This document shows, in pieces, positions 44,333 to 52,788 of a DNA stretch of 64,000 bases. This DNA is from an uncultured Eubacteriales bacterium (GTDB taxonomy: Bacteria > Bacillota > Clostridia > Peptostreptococcales > Anaerovoracaceae), in assembly GCA_902779185.1 (NCBI GenBank), contig CACZAM010000001.1:62001-126000 (forward strand), given 5' to 3'. The stretch's first letter is position 1, and every line of letters begins with the position of its first letter. Both the position numbers and the translations under genes were made by a program. Below the pieces are notes generated by a model that did not search any database, was not told the DNA's origin, and was given only the letters and a program-made list of their open reading frames with translations.

Positions 44333-45529
44333 ATGAAAGATCTTAAGCACATCCACTTCTATGAAGATCTCCTGGAGCAGACAGCGAATGAGCTCGTGCT
44401 GCAGGAGAAAGAAGCAGGAGGAGTAGCTGCGGGGTACACATGTTATTATGTGCCTGAAGTTCTTCTCAACTGCGGAAAGGCTTTTTCCGTACGCCTGCGC
44501 GCGCCTAACACAGGTTCGCTCGATATCAGTCAGTATTACATGTCGAGCTTTATCTGCGGCTATACGCGCGCTCTTTTTGAGCGTGCATTTGAAGGCGGCA
44601 TGAACTATCTGGACTTTTATGCCAGCTCGGATACATGCCAGCAGATGGTAAGAGTCATTGAGAATATCCGTGATCTCGAACTCATCAATAACCCCCGCTT
44701 CGGCTGGGGTATAATAGATGCTCCGCTAAAGATCAGCCCTCATGGCAACAGGCTCTACACCGAACAGATCAGGGAGCACATACTGAGACCTCTCTCAGAG
44801 AAATACGGTGTGGATGTCTCCGAGGAAGCCATCCGGGCGGCTGTAAAAGAGCATAACGAGATGTGTGCCATATTTGAGGAGATCTCAGAACTCAGAAAAG
44901 AAGACAACCCGAGGATCACTCCGAGGGAATTGCATATATTATCGCTGATAAGCTATGCCAGCCCGACTTCACGTATCCTTCCTTACCTGCGCGAGACGCT
45001 CGAGGACCTGCGCACAAGAGAGGCCGACGCAGAGAACCGCTGGAGAGCGCGTGTCGTGGTAGTGGGCAGCGAGCTGGATGATTACGGATTCTCCGAGATA
45101 ATGGAGAATGCACGCTGCTACGTTGCAGCTGACAGATACTGCTTCGGCTCCATGCCCGGACGTCAGCAGATACCGCTGACTGAAGACGAGCCTGCGCTCG
45201 ACCAGGTCTGCCGTTTCTATCTTGAAACGAATCAGTGTCCGCGCTTTATGTCGCAGGAAAAGATAATACAGCGGCGAGACACAATACGAGACCTTGTCCG
45301 TGAATACAAAGCTGACGGTATAGTGATAGAACAGGCCAAATTCTGTGACTTCTGGGGTTATGAGCGAACGCTCAACACGCAGGTGCTGCAGGAAGAATAC
45401 GGCATACCGACTCTCGGTATCGACCGTGAGTATGTAGTGAGAGGCTCCGGACAGCTTGCAACGCGCATGCAGGCATTTGTTGAAAGCCTTGAGATAAAGA
45501 AGATTCAGAAAGGAGGCAGCGCAAGGTGA
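44333..45529 (+). CDS. 2-hydroxyacyl-CoA dehydratase / benzoyl-CoA reductase family subunit (smaller)
   Basis: 398 residues from the ATG at 44333; a longer open frame to the left is only an alternative reading of the EamA gene. The protein has the two-lobed HgdB/BcrB-like pattern with scattered conserved-type cysteines (DTCQQMVR, CYVAADRYCFGSM, QAKFCDFWGYE) that bind a [4Fe-4S] cluster in the family. Its GTGA overlap with the next gene marks a two-subunit enzyme. Classical members remove water from (R)-2-hydroxyacyl-CoA after one-electron activation by an ATPase (HgdC type), which is not in the window. A CoA substrate is therefore not certain. Confidence 0.85.
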   Translation: MKDLKHIHFYEDLLEQTANELVLQEKEAGGVAAGYTCYYVPEVLLNCGKAFSVRLRAPNTGSLDISQYYMSSFICGYTRALFERAFEGGMNYLDFYASSDTCQQMVRVIENIRDLELINNPRFGWGIIDAPLKISPHGNRLYTEQIREHILRPLSEKYGVDVSEEAIRAAVKEHNEMCAIFEEISELRKEDNPRITPRELHILSLISYASPTSRILPYLRETLEDLRTREADAENRWRARVVVVGSELDDYGFSEIMENARCYVAADRYCFGSMPGRQQIPLTEDEPALDQVCRFYLETNQCPRFMSQEKIIQRRDTIRDLVREYKADGIVIEQAKFCDFWGYERTLNTQVLQEEYGIPTLGIDREYVVRGSGQLATRMQAFVESLEIKKIQKGGSAR

Positions 45530-47070
45530 AAAAGAAAAAAGGCGCAGCTGATAATCTGAAAGACAAGACAGCGATACAGAAACACAGAGAATGGCGAGGC
45601 GGCCGCGATACCGCATACGATTATCTGCAGTGGTGTCGTCTCTGGGGCATACTTATAAAATGGGCAGCTTCCCATCCGGTGCAGAATGTCAGGGCGTTGT
45701 TCAGATACCGCTGGATGTTTTCATACCTGACGGTACCGTCATTCTTCGATAGGCTCTGCGAAGGGCAGAGAGGCGCAGGACTCAGAGGAGCAAGGAACAA
45801 CCTGAATTACCTCGCCAGCGATGTCACGAAAACACTGACTACCATATTCAGTGCCGACATGCACCTGCATCCGGGCAGCAAGAAGGCGGAAGAGCTGAAC
45901 AAAAGGATAATCTGTGTTGACGAGCTGCTGCCAAACTTGCTCGGCAAGGGCTTTCCGGACTGCAAGATGATACTCTTCCAGGAATACCCTATGTACCTGC
46001 CGTCGCTGATCAATCAGCACAGCCCGGTCCACTATATAGAACAGTCTGAGCTTTACGGGCTCCCTGCAGACGTCTGTCCGCTCCCGTCATTCGAGGCGGG
46101 TCTGGCCATCGAGGACGACTTCCCGAAGATAGGCTGCTGCATGCTTACATCAAACATGCCTTGCGACGGCAGCATCATGACAACGATGCTCCAGGAGCGC
46201 CGTATAGGCCTGCCGTCTCAGGTGCTGAACGTGCCGCTCCGCTGGAAGGAAGATGAAGTTCAGGAGTATGCGGTCGAAGAGATCAGGTCTGCCATAGCAT
46301 TCCTCGAGGAACATACCGGACAAAAGTTCGACTGGGATGCCTTCAAAGAAGGATGTGAGATCTGGAACAGACAGAACGAGTGCAAGTTTGAGAAATGGGA
46401 TATGAACCGCACGGACATACCGCCTCATACCGGCTCATCAGCATGGCTGTACAGGATATTCGAGCATCAGGCTGTCGCCGGAGAACCTCTGGCTCTTAAG
46501 AACGACCTCAGGGTGAACAGGATACTGCGAAAGCAGGTTGCTGCCGGCAAGTGTCCAAAGACCATACGCCACCGTGCTGTACTGTGGAACACGCCTTGCA
46601 ACAACTACGCAAATTTTAACAACTGGCTGCTCAACTGCTGGGGCATTGAGTCGGTATGTGAGATGATCGACATACACGGCACGGATCTTATAGATACAGG
46701 CAGCCATGAAAGCATGCTGCGCGGTCTTGCAGATCATTATCAGACGTCAACCATGCGTGCCCATACAAAGGGCGGCAGTGAGGTGATGCTGGACAGCCTT
46801 TGGGAGAAGTACGAAGAATACAACGCAGACATGATAATAATGTTCGACCAGATATCCTGCAAAGGCGTCGGAGCCATAAACGGACTCTTTGAAGAAGGCG
46901 CGATGAAGCGCGGAATACCGATGGTGCGTGTGAGGCAGGATCTGATGGATCCTACATCCATCACACGGCGCGAGATGCGTAATGATGTGAACATATTTAT
47001 GCAGAGTGTCATGAAAGAAGAGCCTGTCGATGCCACACTGGTGGACTTTGATGATGATGAAAGCTGGTAG
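45526..47070 (+). CDS. 2-hydroxyacyl-CoA dehydratase family subunit (larger)
   Basis: 514 residues, GTG start with AGGAGG, overlapping the preceding gene by 4 bases. A roughly 100-residue basic N-terminal extension precedes the dehydratase-like lobes (GCCMLTSNMPCDG; LWNTPCNNYANFNNW; IIMFDQISCKGVGA). Cysteines in these loops are candidates for cluster ligation. With the smaller subunit it should form the heterodimer typical of dehydratases, double-cubane proteins or class I benzoyl-CoA reductase cores. Confidence 0.85.
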   Translation: MKKKKGAADNLKDKTAIQKHREWRGGRDTAYDYLQWCRLWGILIKWAASHPVQNVRALFRYRWMFSYLTVPSFFDRLCEGQRGAGLRGARNNLNYLASDVTKTLTTIFSADMHLHPGSKKAEELNKRIICVDELLPNLLGKGFPDCKMILFQEYPMYLPSLINQHSPVHYIEQSELYGLPADVCPLPSFEAGLAIEDDFPKIGCCMLTSNMPCDGSIMTTMLQERRIGLPSQVLNVPLRWKEDEVQEYAVEEIRSAIAFLEEHTGQKFDWDAFKEGCEIWNRQNECKFEKWDMNRTDIPPHTGSSAWLYRIFEHQAVAGEPLALKNDLRVNRILRKQVAAGKCPKTIRHRAVLWNTPCNNYANFNNWLLNCWGIESVCEMIDIHGTDLIDTGSHESMLRGLADHYQTSTMRAHTKGGSEVMLDSLWEKYEEYNADMIIMFDQISCKGVGAINGLFEEGAMKRGIPMVRVRQDLMDPTSITRREMRNDVNIFMQSVMKEEPVDATLVDFDDDESW

Positions 47071-47081
47071 GGAGGATCACC

Positions 47082-47237
47082 ATGAAAGCGATAAAAATCT
47101 TACTGATGATCATGCTCGGTTTTTTTGCAGTAACGGTACCGGTATACTGGTTCAATCTCGATACCAAACTCGTTAAACTGATCGAAAAACCGATGATGAA
47201 GCACTACGACTCGATGCCGCGGGATAACAGATTATAG
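47082..47237 (+). CDS. Small single-pass membrane protein, 51 residues
   Basis: An ORF with GGAGG 8 bases before its ATG, 11 bases after the dehydratase gene and just before a terminator. It has an N-terminal basic start (MKAIK), one helix (about 6-24) and a charged C-terminal tail (KLIEKPMMKHYDSMPRDNR). I know no family for it. Its place in the operon suggests a membrane anchor or accessory peptide for the two-subunit enzyme. Confidence 0.65.
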   Translation: MKAIKILLMIMLGFFAVTVPVYWFNLDTKLVKLIEKPMMKHYDSMPRDNRL

Positions 47238-47249
47238 GGTCGAAAACAG

Positions 47250-47289
47250 AGCCGGAGCGGAAACCTAATATAATCGCTCCGGCTTTTTT
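47250..47289 (+). terminator. Intrinsic terminator of the ECF/dehydratase operon
   Basis: AGCCGGAGCG, 15-base loop, CGCTCCGGCT, followed by a T-tract. Confidence 0.9.
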
Positions 47290-47291
47290 AT

Positions 47292-47323
47292 TTGTCAACT
47301 GAATACTGTGTATGTTGTATAAT
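47292..47323 (+). promoter_or_regulatory. Possible promoter of the ene-reductase operon
   Basis: A perfect TATAAT (47318-47323) with TTGTCA at 47292-47297; the 20-base spacing is long, so an activator may be required. Confidence 0.45.
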
Positions 47324-47364
47324 TAAAACGACAATTGAACAATATTCATCAGGAGGAAAAACCT

Positions 47365-50300
47365 ATGTATGACATGCTTTTTTCACCTATGGATATTGGG
47401 ACTGTGAGAATAAAAAACAGGATAGTCATGACAGCCGCGGAGTTCAGTCTTGGCGAACCGAGCGGCAAAGTGACACCGAGACTCTCGGATTACTACGAAG
47501 AAAGGGCAAAAGGGGGAGTTGGCCTTATCATTCCGGGTATCTGCAGAGTCAATGACATGGCCGGAGCTGCAACGTATACCCAGCTTGCCATGAGCCATGA
47601 TTATCACATCGAGCCTATGCGTGAGATGGTGCGGAAGCTCCACAGCCACGGGGCGAAACTGGCCATACAATTGCATCACGCGGGAAGACAGGGCCTGGCG
47701 AGTTCGATAAACTCGCTTCCTGCAGTGATACCCGTAGCTGAGCGTGTGCCGAAGTTCATGGATCTGATGTATAAGTGCACGCCGGTGCTGCTTAACATGG
47801 AAGAGAAAGGGATCTGCTTCTCTGTGCAGGCGCCTTCTGATGAGCCTCTGGCTCCGCATGGGGCGGCGCGCATGCACGCCATGAGCAAAAGGGAGATCCA
47901 TAAGCTGCAGCAGGATTTCATCGATGCTGCGGAGCGGTGCAAAAGGGCGGGAGTCGACATCGTTGAACTCCACGGAGCTCACGGATATCTGATCCAGCAG
48001 TTTCTGTCGCCTTATACCAACCATAGGAAGGACGAATACGGCGGCAGTTTTGAGAACCGAATGAGATTCCTTGAGGAAATAGTCAAAGGGATCAAGGAGC
48101 GCTGCGGAAAAGACTATCCGCTTATGGTGCGTCTCACTGTTGATGAGATGATGGAAAGGGTAGGCAAACCGGGCGAAGGCTATGGCCTCGAAACCGGAAA
48201 GAAGATCGCCAGAAGGCTTGAAGAGCTCGGCGTTGATGCCATTAACGTATCCAGCGCAAACTATGACACTTACAACTGCTGGCTCGAGCCTACGACTTAT
48301 GAGCCGGGCTGGCGCAAGCATCTGGCAAAGGCGATAAAGGAGGCTGTAAACATCCCGGTTGTAGCCGCCAATGTCATCAGAACTCCGGAGCAGGCTGAGA
48401 AGCAGCTCGAGGAAGGGTATCAGGACTTTGTGGCATCCGCCAGAGCATTCATCTGCGATCCTCACTGGCCGGAGAAGGCACGGTCAGGACACCCTGAAGA
48501 CATACAGAGATGCATAGGCTGCCTCAATTGCATCAGATCATTCATGACGAATGCGGGTGAGGGCAAGCCGGGCGAATGCGCACTCAACATGAGCATCGCC
48601 AACGAAAGCTCTTACTATAACATGCCTGAAGACGGGCAGGGACGCAAAGTGATAGTCATAGGAGCGGGACCTGCAGGACTCACGGCTGCGAAAACCATGG
48701 CCATGAGGGGATTTGACGTCGAACTGTACGAGAGGTCTGAGAAGGCCGGAGGACAGGTCATAGCAGCATCATCCGGCAGCCACAAGGAGAGACTGTACTG
48801 GGCCATTGAAGACCTTATGACTGCTGCAAAAAAAGAAGGTGCTAAGGTGTTCCCGGGCCGTGAGCTCACTGCGGAGGAAATTAAGGCAAAAGAACCGTAC
48901 GCAGTCATCTGCGCTACCGGAGGAACTCCTCTGAGACCGCGCTCCATTCCGGGTACAGACAGGGAAAATGTCATTGCAGCACCGGATCTGCTGCTCGGGA
49001 ATGCTTCCATAAAAAACAGCAAGGTCGTGGTTATAGGTTCCGGCATGACCGGACTTGAAACTACTGAGTTCCTCAACGAACATGGCAACAAGGTTACCGT
49101 GGTCGAGATGGCTGATGACATCGCTCCGGGAGCGTGGTTCCAGCTGGTCGATGATGAGATGGAGAGGATAAGGCCATATGGCACTGTTTTCATGACAAAG
49201 ACAAAACTCTGCTCCATCGAAGACGGCGGAGTGACCGTTGAGGACAGAGAGAGCGGAAAACAGCAGAAGCTGTACGCGGATTATGTGGTGCTGGCCATGG
49301 GTGTCAGACCTCAGACTGCACTGTCGGATAAACTGAAAGAACTTGGCGTTAGCAATGTTTACTGCGTAGGTGATGCAGAAAAGAGCGGTACTATCGCTCA
49401 TGCCTGCCACAGCGCTTACGATACTGTAATGAAAATAGGAAAGGGGAAAGAAGGGACCGGAGTCAAAGCTGGAAAACCCGGAAGTGCCGGAGTTAAGGAG
49501 GCTGAGACAATGGGCGGCATAAGCAAAATAACAGAACTGGTATACAAAAGGAAGCTTGATGAGATCAGGGATAAGAGCATCCTGATCACCGGTGCTTCCA
49601 GCGGAATAGGCAGGGAGGTGCTCGACAGACTGGCAGAGCCTTCAAAGAACAACAGGGTTCTTGCGACAAGCAGAACCATAGAAAAGCTGAAGGGTTACGG
49701 AAGCAATGTTACTCTGTTCAACAGTGATGTCAGCACAAAGGAAGGCGTTGATAAGGTCTTCAAGAAGGCAGAATCCATTTTCGATAAGATAGATATCGTG
49801 ATCGCAAACGCCGGTGCTCCTTATTATGAGAAGTTCGACTATGTTGACTGGGACCGCATCCAGCATATCTTCAACCTCAACACTATTTCACCTATATATA
49901 CATACACAAAATATCTGGAACACCTGAACGGAAGGGAAGGACACATCGCATTTACGATTTCTGCCATGGGAGAAATGGCGATCCCGGGATATGCTCTTTA
50001 TACCGCAACCAAGTTTGCGATGAAGGGATTCCAGGAAGAAATCAGGCTTGAAGCCCCGAAGAATATCAGGGTGACCGCTGTCTATCCGGTATCGACGGCT
50101 ACAAACTTCTTCAATGTTGGCGGTAACGGCATAGATGTAGGACGTCCGTTCCCTGTACAGAAAGCGGAACTCGTTGCCGACCGCATGATAGACGGGATCG
50201 AGAAGGCGAAAAAGCATGTCTATCCGTGCCGCATCTGGAAACCGTCCAAGCTGCTGATGTCGGTGGTTCCGCAGGTAAAAACTGTCTACTGGGGTATTGA

Positions 50301-50370
50301 AAAAAACAGACTGAAACGTTTCCTCAAAAAGAAGGCTGAACTCGAGAATAAGATCGCAGACAAACTATAG
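47365..50370 (+). CDS. Old-yellow-enzyme/FeS/FAD ene-reductase fused to short-chain dehydrogenase
   Basis: 1001 residues from the ATG with AGGAGG. Residues 1-340: FMN barrel of the 2,4-dienoyl-CoA reductase/BaiCD type (GAHGYLIQQFLSPYTNHR). About 383-405: [4Fe-4S] Cys383, Cys386, Cys389 and a later Cys. About 430-690: FAD and NAD(P) Rossmann domains (VIGAGPAGLTAAK; VIGSGMTGLETTE). From about 716: a complete short-chain dehydrogenase with cofactor motif TGASSGIG (about 740), NAG, and catalytic Tyr879-x3-Lys883 (YTATK). One chain could thus reduce a C=C and then a ketone (or the reverse). An internal AAGGAGG at 49495 stands 8 bases before in-frame ATG 49510, so the dehydrogenase may also be made alone. 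Single-domain parents are normally separate genes. Confidence 0.92.
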   Translation: MYDMLFSPMDIGTVRIKNRIVMTAAEFSLGEPSGKVTPRLSDYYEERAKGGVGLIIPGICRVNDMAGAATYTQLAMSHDYHIEPMREMVRKLHSHGAKLAIQLHHAGRQGLASSINSLPAVIPVAERVPKFMDLMYKCTPVLLNMEEKGICFSVQAPSDEPLAPHGAARMHAMSKREIHKLQQDFIDAAERCKRAGVDIVELHGAHGYLIQQFLSPYTNHRKDEYGGSFENRMRFLEEIVKGIKERCGKDYPLMVRLTVDEMMERVGKPGEGYGLETGKKIARRLEELGVDAINVSSANYDTYNCWLEPTTYEPGWRKHLAKAIKEAVNIPVVAANVIRTPEQAEKQLEEGYQDFVASARAFICDPHWPEKARSGHPEDIQRCIGCLNCIRSFMTNAGEGKPGECALNMSIANESSYYNMPEDGQGRKVIVIGAGPAGLTAAKTMAMRGFDVELYERSEKAGGQVIAASSGSHKERLYWAIEDLMTAAKKEGAKVFPGRELTAEEIKAKEPYAVICATGGTPLRPRSIPGTDRENVIAAPDLLLGNASIKNSKVVVIGSGMTGLETTEFLNEHGNKVTVVEMADDIAPGAWFQLVDDEMERIRPYGTVFMTKTKLCSIEDGGVTVEDRESGKQQKLYADYVVLAMGVRPQTALSDKLKELGVSNVYCVGDAEKSGTIAHACHSAYDTVMKIGKGKEGTGVKAGKPGSAGVKEAETMGGISKITELVYKRKLDEIRDKSILITGASSGIGREVLDRLAEPSKNNRVLATSRTIEKLKGYGSNVTLFNSDVSTKEGVDKVFKKAESIFDKIDIVIANAGAPYYEKFDYVDWDRIQHIFNLNTISPIYTYTKYLEHLNGREGHIAFTISAMGEMAIPGYALYTATKFAMKGFQEEIRLEAPKNIRVTAVYPVSTATNFFNVGGNGIDVGRPFPVQKAELVADRMIDGIEKAKKHVYPCRIWKPSKLLMSVVPQVKTVYWGIEKNRLKRFLKKKAELENKIADKL
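49495..49512 (+). promoter_or_regulatory. Internal ribosome binding site and start within the fusion gene
   Basis: AAGGAGG (49495-49501), 8 bases, ATG (49510-49512) in frame, at the junction between flavoenzyme and dehydrogenase. It would give a 286-residue free dehydrogenase and looks like the relic of a once separate gene. Confidence 0.6.
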
Positions 50371-50383
50371 AAAGGAGACTGAC

Positions 50384-51532
50384 ATGGCTAATATTCATGA
50401 TATTACAAGAGACCAGTGGATGCTCAGGGGCCCGCTTGCCAGAAAGGGCTATGACTGGTGGTGGCACTCAATGACAGCAGAGAATGCCGAGACCGGTGAA
50501 CAGAAGCCGTTCTACATCGAATTCTTCACGTGTAACCCGGCGTGGGCTGAGGACGAGCCTGTGATCGTATGGAACGATCCTGAAAAACAGAAGGCGGGCA
50601 TACTCCCGTCCTACCTTATGGTCAATGCCGGTTTCTGGGGTGATCCTAAGGGACAGCTCCACAGGTTCTTCTCTCTTAAGGACGTTCAGATCCATGCAGA
50701 CGCTCCTTACAGCATCGTGGCTGATGACTGCAAATGCAGCGAAGTACATACTGAAGGACATATCAAAGTTACACCTGAAGAGGCGGAAGCTCATCCTGAG
50801 TGGATGTCAGATGCCGGAGAGATCAGCTGGAAATTCGACATCCGCAAGGAGATTGCATTTCATGTAGGCTATGGTGCAAGCAAGTTCTTCAGAAAGATAA
50901 ACGCATTCGAAATGTTCTGGCATGCAGAGGGCATGAAGTCAGCATTCAGGGGCGAGATCATCCTCAACGGAACAAAGTATCTGCTGAAAGAGGAGACATG
51001 CAACGGATACTCTGACAAAAACTGGGGCGGCGATTTCACGAGCCCTTGGGTGTGGCTCTCTTCGAACAATCTGAAGAGCATGATCACCGGAAAGAAGCTC
51101 GAGAACAGCGTGTTCAACATCGGAGGCGGCAGACCGAAGGTGTTCTTCATTGCTCTCAACAGGAAACTGCTTGGAGAGTTCTATTATGAGGGCAAGGATT
51201 ACGAGTTCAACTTCTCGAAGTTCTGGACCCTGTCGCGCACCAAGTTCGACTGCTGGGAGACTGATGACGAGATACACTGGCACGTTCTGCAGACAACTAA
51301 GAATGCAAAGCTGGATACTCAGATCAGATGTTATAAGAAGGATATGCTGAACATAAAGTACGAGGCTCCGACAGGCTACAAGAAGCACAACAGGCTGTGG
51401 AACGGCGGCAACGGAACAGGCACTCTGAAGCTGTACGAGCGTTCGCTGTTCGGCCGTAAGGAGAAGCTGATAGACGAAGTATATGCTGAAGGCATAGGAT
51501 GCGAATTCGGCGAATACTGCGATCCGGAATAG
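50384..51532 (+). CDS. Tocopherol cyclase/CrtC-like lipocalin-fold protein
   Basis: 382 residues, soluble, no signal peptide, rich in Trp and aromatic residues. The motif GYSDKNWGGDF and the following SPWVWLSS resemble the conserved 'Y-x-D-x-N-W-G' region of tocopherol cyclases and hydroxyneurosporene synthases (CrtC/AttH lipocalin-like). Those act on prenyl chains by cyclisation or hydration. The assignment rests on this pattern only. AAAGGAG precedes the ATG and the gap to the fusion gene is 13 bases, so the two probably act on the same hydrophobic compound. Confidence 0.65.
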   Translation: MANIHDITRDQWMLRGPLARKGYDWWWHSMTAENAETGEQKPFYIEFFTCNPAWAEDEPVIVWNDPEKQKAGILPSYLMVNAGFWGDPKGQLHRFFSLKDVQIHADAPYSIVADDCKCSEVHTEGHIKVTPEEAEAHPEWMSDAGEISWKFDIRKEIAFHVGYGASKFFRKINAFEMFWHAEGMKSAFRGEIILNGTKYLLKEETCNGYSDKNWGGDFTSPWVWLSSNNLKSMITGKKLENSVFNIGGGRPKVFFIALNRKLLGEFYYEGKDYEFNFSKFWTLSRTKFDCWETDDEIHWHVLQTTKNAKLDTQIRCYKKDMLNIKYEAPTGYKKHNRLWNGGNGTGTLKLYERSLFGRKEKLIDEVYAEGIGCEFGEYCDPE

Positions 51533-51558
51533 AGAAAACATTTCAGGGGGATCAGAGA

Positions 51559-52776
51559 GTGATTTCATTGACATCAGGAATATACAGTGCATATTGCAGA
51601 GGCTTTCAGTGCGCAATCAAAATAGCAGACTATTTCCTTGGCTACCGCATGCCTGAATACATTTTCGGAAGGGGATTTGTTGAAAGGCTGCCGCAGCTTC
51701 TGAAGGATAAAGATGCAGGCAAAGTGCTGTTTGTAACGGATCCGGGCCTGATAAAGATCGGACTGGCAGGCCGTGTTGAAGAGTCTCTTAAAAAGGGCAG
51801 AATAGATTATGTGATGTTCTCAGATGTTGAGCCTAATCCTACGAGCGATAATGTTGAAGCGGGATACAGGGTTTTCAGAGAAAACGGGTGTAAGTCTATA
51901 GTTGCGCTGGGAGGAGGATCCCCTATGGACTGTTCTAAGGGAATCTGTGCCAAGTCGGTGCATCCGAAAAAGAGCATAACCCGGCTTCAGGGCATCCTGA
52001 GAGTACACAGAAGAATTCCTGCTATATTCGCTATACCTACGATGTCAGGAACAGGTTCGGAAACAACAGTTGCGGCAGTGATCACAGACTCGAAGACGCG
52101 CCGCAAGGCGTCGATCAACGATCCGTGCCTCATTCCGAGGTATGCGGTACTTGATCCTGAACTGACAGCGGGGATACCGCCTTTCCTTACCGGAGCCACG
52201 GGTATGGACGCCCTGTGCCACGCTGTTGAAGCTTACACTAACCACTGGTATAACACTAAACTCGAAAACCTCCTGTGCATAAATGCTGTCAGGCTGATTT
52301 ACGATAATCTGTATAAAGCCTATAAAGACGGCTCAGACATGATTGCCAGGGAAAACATGCAGATCGCGGCATTCTATGCCGGCAGGGCCTTCACAAGAGG
52401 CTGCGTAGGATACGTACATGCCATTGGGCATACGCTTGGCGGGCTTTACGGAGTACATCACGGCAAGGCCATGGCCATACTGCTTCCGCATGTGATGAGG
52501 GCGTACGGTCCGGCAGTCCATAAGCGGCTGGCGGAGCTTGCCGGTGCATGCGGCATGCAGGGAAGAGATGATGCCGAAAAGGCTGAGAAATTCATTTCAT
52601 GGATAGAAGACATGAACAGGAAGATGGATATCCCCGAAAAACTTGATATGATCAAGGATGAGGATGTGGACCAGATAATCAGATGGGCGATGAAAGAGGC
52701 TAATCCGCTTTATCCTACGCCTGTGCTCTGGGGATATGACGATCTTAAGACATTTATTGATTCCGTAAGGGAATAA
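51559..52776 (+). CDS. Iron-containing alcohol dehydrogenase
   Basis: 405 residues from a GTG with AGGGGG upstream; the in-frame ATG at 51499 would overlap the preceding gene. Family marks: GGGSPMDCSKGI (NAD(P) binding), PTMSGTGSETT, and the metal-ligand region VHAIGHTLGGLYGVHHGKAMA. It oxidises a primary or secondary alcohol to aldehyde or ketone, or the reverse. Next to an aldehyde oxidoreductase, alcohol to aldehyde to acid is a natural sequence. The N-terminal about 35 residues before GYRMPEYIFG are longer than usual. Confidence 0.92.
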   Translation: MISLTSGIYSAYCRGFQCAIKIADYFLGYRMPEYIFGRGFVERLPQLLKDKDAGKVLFVTDPGLIKIGLAGRVEESLKKGRIDYVMFSDVEPNPTSDNVEAGYRVFRENGCKSIVALGGGSPMDCSKGICAKSVHPKKSITRLQGILRVHRRIPAIFAIPTMSGTGSETTVAAVITDSKTRRKASINDPCLIPRYAVLDPELTAGIPPFLTGATGMDALCHAVEAYTNHWYNTKLENLLCINAVRLIYDNLYKAYKDGSDMIARENMQIAAFYAGRAFTRGCVGYVHAIGHTLGGLYGVHHGKAMAILLPHVMRAYGPAVHKRLAELAGACGMQGRDDAEKAEKFISWIEDMNRKMDIPEKLDMIKDEDVDQIIRWAMKEANPLYPTPVLWGYDDLKTFIDSVRE

Positions 52777-52788
52777 GGAGGTGCATAA

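Noticed and set aside
47383..48465. A 360-residue minus-strand open frame under the ene-reductase.
   Set aside because: Antisense shadow of a well-supported coding sequence; no domain or ribosome site.
49441..49560. Possible frameshift or assembly error joining the flavoenzyme and dehydrogenase.
   Set aside because: Both parts are in the same frame with a plausible Gly/Lys-rich linker and no sign of an indel; a true fusion is the simpler reading, though a lost stop codon cannot be excluded.
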